Below, piece by piece: positions 1-6,221 of a stretch of 7,095 nucleotides of DNA. The notes beneath the pieces were generated by a model that was given only the letters and a program-made list of their open reading frames with translations, did not search any database and was not told the DNA's origin. Origin of the DNA: Opitutaceae bacterium (GTDB lineage Bacteria; Verrucomicrobiota; Verrucomicrobiia; Opitutales; Opitutaceae); contig JAESUN010000034.1 of NCBI GenBank assembly GCA_016763045.1, positions 1 through 7,095 of the forward strand, given 5' to 3'. The translations under genes and the position numbers were made by a program. Every line of letters starts with the position of its first letter. Positions within the stretch are counted from its first letter, which is position 1.

Positions 1-119
1 AATACTTCGTCATTCAACAATAATTCAATAACGACATTCAACTCTTGTAGAACTTTTTTATTATTTTTATATTTCTTTAATGATTTTTTAAAACTTTTAC
101 TGAGCTCAAGCGTTAGCAT
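1..119 (-). CDS. YafQ/RelE-family toxin, N-terminal part (runs off left edge)
   Basis: This is the start of a type II toxin gene. Reading the minus strand from ATG at 119-117 gives 39 open codons to the window edge, beginning MLTLELSKSFKKSLKKYKNN and continuing KKVLQELNVVIELLLNDEV. The pattern 'SFKKxLKKYKNNKKVLxELxxVIxLLLNDE' is the first-helix region typical of YafQ-type members of the RelE/ParE superfamily, ribosome-associated mRNA endonucleases that inhibit translation. The C-terminal half, which would carry the catalytic His residues, is outside the window, so activity cannot be judged. The ATG lies inside the 3' end of the antitoxin gene in another frame (14-base overlap), and I see no strong ribosome binding site of its own, so translation is probably coupled to the antitoxin. 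Family assignment rests on recalled pattern similarity. Another RelE-superfamily branch is the main alternative. Confidence 0.
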   Translation of the reverse strand, partial: MLTLELSKSFKKSLKKYKNNKKVLQELNVVIELLLNDEV

Positions 120-339
120 TATTGATCATTTTTTGTAATTCACCTTGAAATTCTTGAGCATCAACCTTTTCAAATCCTTGTTTCTCAATTTCTAATAAGC
201 GTTGATCTAACCGGCTCATATTTCCTGTTTCTTTAGTTAGCAATAAACGAATAAAGGCACTTAAAGAAACCCCTAAAGACTTTGCTTTTTGTTCAGACTG
301 AAATTTCAATTCGTCTGATATATTAATGTTGATTCTCAT
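106..339 (-). CDS. RelB/DinJ-type ribbon-helix-helix antitoxin
   Basis: This encodes a 77-residue antitoxin that should bind and neutralise the YafQ-type toxin encoded directly downstream and repress their shared promoter. The N-terminus MRININISDELKFQSEQKAK has the alternating polar/hydrophobic beta strand followed by a helix, then SLGVSLSAFIRLLL, the usual DinJ/RelB ribbon-helix-helix DNA-binding layout (residues about 1-36). The charged C-terminal half (about 40-77) is the expected toxin-wrapping segment. I start at ATG 339 rather than the in-frame GTG at 348 because AGGTG (350-346) lies six bases upstream of the ATG and the GTG would sit inside that site; the GTG would add three residues. 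The stop (108-106) overlaps the toxin start by 14 bases. Two perfect palindromes lie immediately upstream, consistent with autoregulation. The family is clear from the fold pattern and the toxin beside it; the exact subfamily is less certain. Confidence 0.
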   Translation of the reverse strand: MRININISDELKFQSEQKAKSLGVSLSAFIRLLLTKETGNMSRLDQRLLEIEKQGFEKVDAQEFQGELQKMINNANA

Positions 340-345
340 TTTAGA

Positions 346-355
346 CACCTAGGTG
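346..355. promoter_or_regulatory. Palindrome CACCTAGGTG covering the antitoxin ribosome binding site
   Basis: This is a perfect 10-base palindrome. On the minus strand its AGGTG half (350-346) is the likely Shine-Dalgarno sequence for the antitoxin ATG at 339, with a six-base spacer. Being self-complementary, it could be part of the operator for the antitoxin or toxin-antitoxin complex. Protein binding here would act on transcription; pairing within the RNA is unlikely because there is no loop. Confidence 0.
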
Positions 356-382
356 ATGTAACTATGATGTACATCATACATC
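354..382. promoter_or_regulatory. Probable toxin-antitoxin operator with repeated TGATGTA/TACATCA half-sites
   Basis: The core is a perfect 16-base palindrome, TATGATGTACATCATA, at 363-378. TGATGTA also occurs as a direct repeat at 354-360 and 365-371, with starts 11 bases apart (about one helical turn), and TACATC occurs at 370-375 and 377-382. Arrays of short half-sites spaced by about one turn are what ribbon-helix-helix antitoxins usually bind. A TATGAT -10-like hexamer (378-373, minus strand) lies inside the palindrome, so bound repressor would cover the promoter. The -35 is weak: TTAGTT at about 401-396 with a 17-base spacer. The operator role is inferred from position and symmetry. Confidence 0.
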
Positions 383-389
383 TACAAAA

Positions 390-405
390 CTAAAAAACTA
401 AAAAA
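390..405. repeat. Two tandem copies of CTAAAAAA
   Basis: CTAAAAAA occurs at 390-397 and again at 398-405, followed by CAAAA. On the transcribed strand this is a T-rich stretch just after the stop codon of the sugar transferase and just before the toxin-antitoxin promoter. No GC-rich stem precedes the T runs, so I do not call an intrinsic terminator. It may simply be an AT-rich promoter-upstream tract. Confidence 0.
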
Positions 406-411
406 CAAAAT

Positions 412-1002
412 TTATTCATTACCCGTAAATTTATGCATAGTTGCCTCACCTTCAGCCGAAACCCCGTCTCGAACCAATACTTTCTTTACCGTCAAAAAGA
501 GTATCTTCATATCCAACCAAAAAGACTGATTATCGACATACCAAACATCCAGCTTAAACTTCTTATCCCAAGAAATAGCATTGCGGCCATTAACTTGCGC
601 CCAACCCGTTATACCTGGGCGAACGTCATGCCGCCTGGCTTGTTCTTTGGAGTACAACGGTAAATATTCCACTAATAGCGGTCTAGGCCCAACCAAACTC
701 ATATCGCCCTTTAATACATTCCAAAGCCCGGGCAATTCATCCAAGCTACTGCTACGCAGTCTTTTACCAAAAGAAGTTAGCCTTTCAGAGCCTGGTAACG
801 CATTACCTTGCCCATCCACTGCATCACGCATTGAGCGAAATTTCATCATTTCAAAAACATTACCTTTTAACCCAGGGCGTTTTTGTTTGAATAGAACTGG
901 TCGCCCAAGTTTCACTACAACAAAAATGGACAGCAGCATAATAACTGGACCGAGGAACAGCAATGCGAACAATGATGCTATTACATCAAATATGCGTTTC
1001 AT
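412..1002 (-). CDS. pglC: PglC-type undecaprenyl-phosphate phosphoglycosyl transferase (sugar transferase)
   Basis: This is a small monotopic phosphoglycosyl transferase of the bacterial sugar transferase family. It moves a sugar-1-phosphate from a UDP-sugar to undecaprenyl phosphate at the inner face of the cytoplasmic membrane, the first committed step of O-antigen/capsule or glycoprotein glycan assembly. Numbering from ATG 1002 (196 residues): hydrophobic re-entrant helix at about 3-32 with a Pro at 19, [12 protein letters not shown] at 33-44, KFRSM at 54-58, catalytic Asp-Glu in SLDELP (D88, E89), [20 protein letters not shown] at 95-114, and [18 protein letters not shown] at 128-145. Length and the C-terminal GVSxEGxxTxxKFxGN match Campylobacter PglC, as remembered, over the full length. 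It lacks the large N-terminal membrane domain of WbaP/WcaJ. ATG 1002 forms an ATGA overlap with the stop of the glycosyltransferase; an in-frame ATG at 1020 would add six residues. The sugar substrate (e.g. diNAcBac, other N-acetylhexosamine) cannot be read from the sequence. Confidence 0.
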   Translation of the reverse strand: MKRIFDVIASLFALLFLGPVIMLLSIFVVVKLGRPVLFKQKRPGLKGNVFEMMKFRSMRDAVDGQGNALPGSERLTSFGKRLRSSSLDELPGLWNVLKGDMSLVGPRPLLVEYLPLYSKEQARRHDVRPGITGWAQVNGRNAISWDKKFKLDVWYVDNQSFWLDMKILFLTVKKVLVRDGVSAEGEATMHKFTGNE

Positions 1003-2213
1003 TTTGTTTTCACGACCCATTCAACCCATGAATCAGCCAAGTCTTGCCTAGCAAAACTAGCTTTTGCCAACCTCTTCGCGTTGACACCCATAATTTCTAG
1101 TTTACCCTTATCCTCACTAGCAGACTCAAGTGCATCAGCAAACAATTTAGTATTTTCAGGAGCAACCGCATAACCGCAATTTTCTTCAGTTATCATGTCC
1201 GCTAACCAACCTGGGTAATTATTCAATACGGGGAGTCCCGCAGCAATATAATCAAAAAATTTGTTAGGTGATGTTCCAAAATAAAAAGCTGGTATATTTG
1301 CCAGCAGTTGCATGCCTATATCCGCGCCTGACATCAGCTCTGCAAGTTTTGCTTTATCAACTGGCGGACAAAAAATAACATTCGTTAACTCTTCCACTTC
1401 AGCTCTACGTTGCAACTGGGGCTTAAGTTTACCCTGCCCCACAAAGACAAGCTTAATATCTTCTCGCCCTCTTCTTTTAAGCTCTTTTGCCGCATCTAAA
1501 GCCGTATCTAGCCCATTTGCAACGCCATGAGTTCCAGTAAAAACCGCCATTAGGTCACTATCTTTTACGCCACTAGGCCGCCAAGAATTAACACTGGAAT
1601 TAAAAATATTTAAATCGCAGCCATTTGGTATTAACTTTATTTTATCTGGAGCAACTCCGCGCTTTTTAATACCTTTAACTATACCGGGTGACAATCCAAT
1701 ACAACGGCATGCAGAACGGTAAGAAATATACTCTAAAAATGACATCAAACTAAGACCAATAGGGTTTTTAATCACGCCCATTGCTTTAGGTAGTTCTGGC
1801 CATAAATCTCGAACTTCAAATACAAATGGCTTACCTTTAAACCAACGCGCAAAAATTCCAGGAATACCAGCCGTCAATGGCGTTGTTGTTGCAAATACAA
1901 GGTCATAGTCTTCAGTGAACACGAGCCCGATACTTTTTATAGAAAACTTCATGAATGTCTTAGTCCGCTTAAGTAGCGTATCGGCATTCGAGTAACTCAA
2001 GTCAAACTCAATAATATCTATCCCATCGACATTCCCAGTTCGCTTTCCTTTAGTAAAATCTCCAGATAGCCCTGTTTTTCCACCACCATAGCTGCCGCAG
2101 ACCATTGTTACTTTATGCCCGTGATGAATTGCTCGGCGCGCCATTTCGTATGACCGAATGCCAGCAGAACCTTTAGGCGTGGAAAAATGTTGGTGAAAAT
2201 ACAGTATCTTCAT
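999..2213 (-). CDS. Family 4 glycosyltransferase (WbuB-like)
   Basis: This is a 404-residue cytoplasmic GT-B fold glycosyltransferase that should add a sugar from a nucleotide-sugar donor to the lipid-linked acceptor made by the neighbouring PglC-type enzyme. The N-terminal acceptor domain starts [20 protein letters not shown], with the Gly-rich acceptor-side loop ([14 protein letters not shown], 13-26), [13 protein letters not shown] at 107-119 and [15 protein letters not shown] at 132-146. The donor domain begins around 215, with [18 protein letters not shown] at 225-242, VFVGQGKLK at 257-265, and [16 protein letters not shown] at 315-330, the usual nucleotide-sugar motif region; Asp321 stands where many GT4 enzymes have Glu. 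The overall pattern is that of the WbuB-like group, some of which are named L-fucosamine transferases, but donor specificity is not readable here. ATG 2213 lies only three bases after the heparinase stop, with an AGG nine bases upstream; its end overlaps the next gene by four bases (ATGA). Full length with no damage seen. Confidence 0.
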   Translation of the reverse strand: MKILYFHQHFSTPKGSAGIRSYEMARRAIHHGHKVTMVCGSYGGGKTGLSGDFTKGKRTGNVDGIDIIEFDLSYSNADTLLKRTKTFMKFSIKSIGLVFTEDYDLVFATTTPLTAGIPGIFARWFKGKPFVFEVRDLWPELPKAMGVIKNPIGLSLMSFLEYISYRSACRCIGLSPGIVKGIKKRGVAPDKIKLIPNGCDLNIFNSSVNSWRPSGVKDSDLMAVFTGTHGVANGLDTALDAAKELKRRGREDIKLVFVGQGKLKPQLQRRAEVEELTNVIFCPPVDKAKLAELMSGADIGMQLLANIPAFYFGTSPNKFFDYIAAGLPVLNNYPGWLADMITEENCGYAVAPENTKLFADALESASEDKGKLEIMGVNAKRLAKASFARQDLADSWVEWVVKTK

Positions 2214-2216
2214 TTT

Positions 2217-3311
2217 TTAAAACCTAAACTCCATTTTTATAATACCTGGCTTATTTATCTCTATTTCAATAACGGGGACAGTTTCTTCCAAATAATAATA
2301 ACGCGACTCTCGACCTTCTATTAACTCCAGTCTAGAAATATCCACATTTGAATCAATTGCAATAACATACTCGTCATTAGAAATCTGATGACCATTGATA
2401 CGCCAATCGCCTGGACTCAACCGCCATCGCACAACTGCGCAACACTTAAAGCCAGAAAGTTGATCTTCAACTAAAAGGTTTTGATTTGTTAACTTAACTG
2501 TCCTGGTGTGTTGGCAGTTAAAACTATCTTCATATCCGGCCGCGATACTTGTTTCACGCTCTTCAGCTTTCAATTCCTGTTTAGAATTGGTTTTAAGCCA
2601 ATCACCTAACAAGAAACGGCTCAGTCTTAGCATTTGCTGATGTCCATCAAACTGAACTGTATTGTGGCTTTGAGTCCCGCCATAATAATCAATAGCTTCT
2701 TGGCCCGCATTATAACTAAACGTTCCACCATCTCTTAACAAGTTCTCACCCCCACGCCAAAAATCGACATTTAGAGCGTCGCATTGGCTTGGTCTAAACC
2801 TAAACTTAGGATAATTCAGCAAAACAAAAGCATCTTTATTGCGTAAAATCCCATAGCCACCCAAAGGCATGTCTAAACTCAATGGTTCTTTTATAGTTAA
2901 GCTTGGCTTCTTAATCCCCAACCATTTTAAAGGCTGATCCCAATCGCCGCCCTTATCGTATGCAGCCTTCTTTAAAAACAGTGCCGATGCCAACTGAACA
3001 GATGGCCTAAAATCTCGATAATCGCCGCCAGTTAAAGGCAATAAACGAGCGCCGTCATTTGCGCCTAAATTTGGAGCGTCACCTGTCTCAATTTGAGTCA
3101 TATTAAACAACCAATGGGTTGCCGCTTCCAATCTAGTACAAACAAGGTCACTAAATAGCGGTAGGTCTAAACTCTTTCGCCAGACCTCAGCCATGCTGTA
3201 TGTATCAAGCATTACTCTATGGTAGGTTGTCGAATACTGACTAAAGCTTCCGTCAGCTTCAATCAAGTGATCAGCTCTATTTTCCAGCCATTTTCTTCCC
3301 TGCCGACACCA
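2217..3311 (-). CDS. Heparinase II/III family protein, C-terminal fragment (beta-sandwich domain)
   Basis: This frame is open from at least 3311 and carries the end of the barrel and the Hepar_II/III beta-sandwich. It contains LIEADGSFSQYSTTYHRVML (Tyr and His residues typical of the catalytic region), DTYSMAEVWRK, PNLGANDGARLLPLTGGDYR, GGYGILRNKDAF, DALNVDFWRGGENLLRDGGT and GGTQSHNTVQFDGHQQM, all hallmark patches of the family. It has no credible start of its own: TTG 3266-3264, which overlaps the stop of the upstream frame as TTGA, corresponds to an internal Leu in HLIEADG and has only a weak purine stretch upstream. Its stop (TAA 2219-2217) lies three bases before the glycosyltransferase ATG. 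Translation would need a -1 slip at 3317-3311 or reinitiation at TTGA. Confidence 0.
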   Translation of the reverse strand, partial: WCRQGRKWLENRADHLIEADGSFSQYSTTYHRVMLDTYSMAEVWRKSLDLPLFSDLVCTRLEAATHWLFNMTQIETGDAPNLGANDGARLLPLTGGDYRDFRPSVQLASALFLKKAAYDKGGDWDQPLKWLGIKKPSLTIKEPLSLDMPLGGYGILRNKDAFVLLNYPKFRFRPSQCDALNVDFWRGGENLLRDGGTFSYNAGQEAIDYYGGTQSHNTVQFDGHQQMLRLSRFLLGDWLKTNSKQELKAEERETSIAAGYEDSFNCQHTRTVKLTNQNLLVEDQLSGFKCCAVVRWRLSPGDWRINGHQISNDEYVIAIDSNVDISRLELIEGRESRYYYLEETVPVIEIEINKPGIIKMEFRF

Positions 3312-4063
3312 TTTTTTCCATCTTTATCACCGTTTTCTACCAGCCAGCTACCACCTATAAATAATGCAGCTGCCTCCGATGTTCCATGATTATTATCTTG
3401 AGCAATTGCATAAGAGATTGTTGGCGCAATCCGCTTTAAATGCGCTTTAACAAAACCCAATAATATTTTAGTGGTGCATTTATGTTGCCCCATGATGAAT
3501 GACGCCATAGCGAGATGCATGACACGTATTGATGCCTCTTGTCCGCACTTCCAGTTAACGCCTAAGTAAGGAGGGTTGTTTTTCAGCCAATCATTTAACC
3601 AATCATTTAATTTAATGAGGCTTTCTTTATCACCCAAAGCTGCCTGTTGGGCAAATGACAATACCCAATCAAAACGAGATGCTTCCCACACGCCTTTAAT
3701 GTCACCTAACTCATCATCAAAATCAGCTATTTCCCACCAAGGCCTTAGAGGTTGTTTGACCGTTACACCTGTTAAACAGCTCTGATGCCAATTCGGCACT
3801 TCTGAAGAATCATTAAACTGACGACCAAAATAAGTTTGCTTATTCAACCACTGTTCATTGGCTTCTAATTCAGCTTCGTACTTACTTAGAGGCTCACGGA
3901 AAAAGACACCTTTCTCAATGCTCGCTTCCAATCCCTTTACTGGATTAAACCCAACAACAAGACCCAAACGATACCAAAGAATTCGTCCTATATTAACAAT
4001 TCCGAGTGCAACTGCTGTTTTAACTTTTACGAAGAAATTACTGCGCACGTAGTTGTTCAGCAA
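3263..4063 (-). CDS. Heparinase II/III family protein, N-terminal fragment (alpha/alpha barrel)
   Basis: This 266-residue frame holds most of the helical barrel. Visible marks are an arginine- and aromatic-rich start (RILWYRLGLVVG, 27-38), NWH at 91-93, PWWEIADFDDELGDIKGVWE at 108-127, ASRFDWV at 128-134, NWKCGQEASIR at 170-180 and AQDNNHGTSEAAALF at 221-235, where the Asn/His pair is a conserved active-site region in the family. Residues after about 251 (GVGREENGWKIELIT) are out of frame with the true protein. The start is TTG at 4063: AGGTGAG at 4078-4072 lies eight bases upstream, a good ribosome binding site. A GTG at 4048 is the alternative but has no comparable site. The start lies 26 bases inside the end of the oxidoreductase gene, so the two are translationally coupled. 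No signal peptide is evident. Confidence 0.
   Translation of the reverse strand: MLNNYVRSNFFVKVKTAVALGIVNIGRILWYRLGLVVGFNPVKGLEASIEKGVFFREPLSKYEAELEANEQWLNKQTYFGRQFNDSSEVPNWHQSCLTGVTVKQPLRPWWEIADFDDELGDIKGVWEASRFDWVLSFAQQAALGDKESLIKLNDWLNDWLKNNPPYLGVNWKCGQEASIRVMHLAMASFIMGQHKCTTKILLGFVKAHLKRIAPTISYAIAQDNNHGTSEAAALFIGGSWLVENGDKDGKNGVGREENGWKIELIT
3311..3317 (-). other. Frameshift site: slippery-type heptamer A_AAA_AAT
   Basis: In the upstream frame the codons read GGA AAA AAT (3319-3311). The heptamer A AAA AAT fits the X_XXY_YYZ form used in -1 ribosomal frameshifting, and a -1 slip here makes TGG (3311-3309) the next codon, entering exactly the frame of the C-terminal domain. The same sequence is also what loss of one A from an A7 tract would leave. 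I see no convincing stimulatory stem-loop downstream: GTCGGC (3307-3302) can pair with GCTGAC (3257-3252) through one G-U pair, but the loop would be about 44 bases. Confidence 0.
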
Positions 4064-6179
4064 TATCTATACTCACCTGCGCCACTTCAAAAATTTCTTC
4101 CGCTGATATGGGTGACGGCTTTCCTTCTGACACTGCATCTAAGAAAGCCTTTGCGCACGCTTTTTGCCCCTTGTCTTGCTGCCATAGGTTCATTTTGCTA
4201 AACCCTTTCCAGCCAAAACCCTTTAACTTTCTAAAATTATCTAACTGAAGCGTTTTGCCCGCAACAAACACCTCAATACGCTCTTTTGGAAAAGATGCCG
4301 CACCATTAGCATAATAATGAATAGTGCCAAACGAACCGTCTGCGAACCCTAAAATAATGGCCGCTTTATCTTCTGTTATTGCAACAGAATCCGTATCGCC
4401 CATTCGCCTTGCCTGAACAGACACTATTTTACTGCCCGCAAGAAAACGCATAAGATCTACAAAATGACACGCTTCACCGATGATACGACCACCACCCACA
4501 CCAATATCTTGCGTCCAATGATCGGCAGGGATATCTCCTGCATTCATTGTCATAATGAATGACTTAGGCTCGGAAACAGTTGAAAGCAACACTTGCATTT
4601 TTTGAATTTGAGGTGAAAACCGCCGATTAAAGCCAACCATCAACCGAGCGCTTTTTCCAGCTTCTAACTGAGCGTTATATGCTTTCTTTACTGTTTCTAA
4701 CTGCTCAACGTTAATTGCCAGAGGCTTCTCAACAAAAACATTTTTTCCTTCTGCAAGAGCCTGAGCTACAAAGCGGGCATGTGAATTATGTTGCGTTACA
4801 ACGGCAATCGTATTAATTTCTGAGTTTTTAAGCATGGCATCAGTATCAGTTGATGCTTTATGGAAAGCATTCTTTTCACCATGCACAACACTATTAATAC
4901 CACCCGACGTACTTAACGTATGTAATTTAGCCCCCGCCTCTTTAAAGGCTGGAATTAGCACCCTAGATGCATAGTTTCCTGCACCAACAAAACCCACAAC
5001 AGGCTCATTGCCTGCGGCTGAAACATAAGGGTTGAGCTCAATTTCATTATTTGACAGTTCTTCAGCTACCGCCACAGGATATTCTAGAATAATGCCTAAT
5101 GCTGATTTATCGTTTGTTAATGTGGCATAGCCTTCAAGCGCATCATTAAAGGAATAGCGATGAGATACCAATGATTTAACGTCAAGTTTACCGCTCGACA
5201 GCATATCTAAAATGGCTTCAAAATTACGTTGCTCAGACCAGCGAACAAAGCCTATGGGATAATCATTTCCCTTGTCTTCATAATCAGATTCATAACGGCC
5301 CGGCCCATAAGAACAGGAAACCTGAAACGATAATTCCTTTTCATAAAAATCAGCACGGCTTAACGCCAGCCCAACAACACCCACCAAAATAATACGGCCA
5401 CGCTTACGTGACATTTTAGCTGCTTGTGAAACCAGATCATTAGACGCTGTTGATGCCGTTATGATGACACCATCAACCCCTTTACCTCGACTAAAAGCCA
5501 ACCCAGCACTAACAGGGTCTTCACCACTTCCTGGATTACAAGTATCTGCGCCAAATTGCTTAGCAATATCCAATTTACGTTGATCGTAATCAATTGCCAA
5601 TACACGACAACCATTGGCTATTAACAACTGAACCGTCATTAAACCAATTAGGCCTACGCCAGTCACAACAAAGCATTCACCCAGTGTAGGATTAGCTAAA
5701 CGAATCCCTTGTAAACCAATGGCGCCTAAAACAACAAACGCCGCTTCTTCATCCGTCACATTATCAGGGATTTTTGCACATAAATTCTTAGGTACGCGAA
5801 CAACATCTGCATGAGGGCCATTTGAAATAACGCGATCCCCCAATTTAAATTCAGCCACGCCAGAACCAACCTCAGCAACAACACCAACATTGCAGTACCC
5901 AAGCGGCAACGGCTGATCTAACTTGCTTTTAACAGCATCAATCGTCGTCATCAACCCATCAGTTTTAACCTTATTCAACACCATTTTTACTTTATCTGGC
6001 TGCTTACGCGCCTTTTGTAAAAAATTAGCCTGACCAAATTCAACCAACATGCGTTCAGTACCCGCTGAAATTAAGCTTGTTGTGGTATGGATTAATAAGC
6101 TACCTGACTTTGCTTGCGGCGCAGGCGCTGTTACTAAGGAAGTTTCACCACTTCCCATGTTTTGTAAAATTTGTTTCAT
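4038..6179 (-). CDS. Bi-domain oxidoreductase: zinc-less MDR dehydrogenase fused to Gfo/Idh/MocA
   Basis: This 713-residue cytoplasmic protein joins two NAD(P)-dependent dehydrogenase modules. Residues 1-367 form a medium-chain dehydrogenase: LGYCNVGVVAEVGSGVAEFK at 93-112, GDRV at 114-117, and a Rossmann fold with TGVGLIG at 173-179 and an acidic strand end AIDYD at 195-199. The catalytic GHE zinc motif is replaced by GYCN and the structural Cys cluster is missing, so it is probably not a zinc enzyme. Residues 393-713 form a Gfo/Idh/MocA domain: VVGFVGAGNYASRVLIPAF at 394-412, EKPLA at 485-489 (the family's Lys), and GEACHFVD at 568-575 with the catalytic-type His. This fusion recurs in surface-polysaccharide clusters; the sugar substrate is unknown to me. 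It is likely to oxidise, reduce or epimerise a nucleotide sugar or a sugar residue. ATG 6179 has a weak GGA site (6188-6186). Its 3' end overlaps the heparinase gene by 26 bases. Full length and intact. Confidence 0.
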   Translation of the reverse strand: MKQILQNMGSGETSLVTAPAPQAKSGSLLIHTTTSLISAGTERMLVEFGQANFLQKARKQPDKVKMVLNKVKTDGLMTTIDAVKSKLDQPLPLGYCNVGVVAEVGSGVAEFKLGDRVISNGPHADVVRVPKNLCAKIPDNVTDEEAAFVVLGAIGLQGIRLANPTLGECFVVTGVGLIGLMTVQLLIANGCRVLAIDYDQRKLDIAKQFGADTCNPGSGEDPVSAGLAFSRGKGVDGVIITASTASNDLVSQAAKMSRKRGRIILVGVVGLALSRADFYEKELSFQVSCSYGPGRYESDYEDKGNDYPIGFVRWSEQRNFEAILDMLSSGKLDVKSLVSHRYSFNDALEGYATLTNDKSALGIILEYPVAVAEELSNNEIELNPYVSAAGNEPVVGFVGAGNYASRVLIPAFKEAGAKLHTLSTSGGINSVVHGEKNAFHKASTDTDAMLKNSEINTIAVVTQHNSHARFVAQALAEGKNVFVEKPLAINVEQLETVKKAYNAQLEAGKSARLMVGFNRRFSPQIQKMQVLLSTVSEPKSFIMTMNAGDIPADHWTQDIGVGGGRIIGEACHFVDLMRFLAGSKIVSVQARRMGDTDSVAITEDKAAIILGFADGSFGTIHYYANGAASFPKERIEVFVAGKTLQLDNFRKLKGFGWKGFSKMNLWQQDKGQKACAKAFLDAVSEGKPSPISAEEIFEVAQVSIDIAEQLRAQ
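4072..4078 (-). promoter_or_regulatory. Ribosome binding site AGGTGAG deciding a TTG start
   Basis: AGGTGAG sits eight bases upstream of TTG 4063, inside the last codons of the oxidoreductase gene. It supports TTG rather than the downstream GTG 4048 as the start of the heparinase gene. Confidence 0.
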
Positions 6180-6191
6180 TTAAATTCCATC

Positions 6192-6209
6192 AAATAATTG
6201 AAATTATTT
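6192..6209. repeat. AT-only inverted repeat between the propeller and oxidoreductase genes
   Basis: AAATAATT (6192-6199) and AATTATTT (6202-6209) are perfect inverted repeats separated by two bases, within the 42-base gap between the two genes. All pairs are A-T, so an RNA hairpin would be weak and no T-tract follows, which argues against a terminator. It could be a regulator binding site or chance in AT-rich DNA. Confidence 0.
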
Positions 6210-6221
6210 CCAAGTTACTAC

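Larger units (their letters stand above)
2217..4063 (-). pseudogene. Heparinase II/III (alginate-lyase-like) gene, interrupted by a one-base frameshift
   Basis: The two open frames at 3263-4063 and 2217-3311 are the two halves of one heparinase II/III family gene. Members of this family are polysaccharide lyases, or lyase-like proteins, with an alpha/alpha barrel followed by a beta-sandwich domain; in polysaccharide clusters they are thought to trim or edit the polymer. The upstream frame stays homologous up to about residue 242 and then drifts into an unrelated tail ending at 3263. The other frame at 3311-3267 reads WCRQGRKWLENRADHL and runs straight into IEADGSFSQY, which is the expected junction in intact relatives. 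A missing A in the A6 run at 3317-3312, or a -1 ribosomal slip there, reconciles the frames and gives about 615 residues, a normal family length. Recent mutation, sequencing error and true frameshifting all remain possible. Both halves carry conserved residues, so neither alone should be active. Confidence 0.

Noticed and set aside
383..411. Intrinsic terminator after the sugar transferase
   Set aside because: T-rich on the transcribed strand but without any GC-rich inverted repeat before it.
433..1051. Plus-strand open frames at 433-663 and 581-1051
   Set aside because: They lie antisense to the clearly conserved sugar transferase, lack recognisable motifs and have no convincing ribosome binding site; they are shadows.
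1312..1530. Plus-strand 72-codon open frame
   Set aside because: Antisense to the glycosyltransferase donor domain, low-complexity Ser/Pro/Ala composition typical of a shadow frame.
3264..3266. TTG as a genuine start of a separate 349-residue protein
   Set aside because: Homologous sequence (WCRQGRKWLENRADHL) continues upstream in the same frame to 3311, so this Leu codon is internal to the family domain.
3252..3307. Stimulatory pseudoknot or stem-loop for -1 frameshifting
   Set aside because: The only pairing noted (GTCGGC with GCTGAC) is six pairs with one G-U and a loop of about 44 bases, too weak to call.
3576..4052. Plus-strand open frames at 3576-3785 and 3858-4052
   Set aside because: Antisense to the N-terminal heparinase frame, no motif or start signal.
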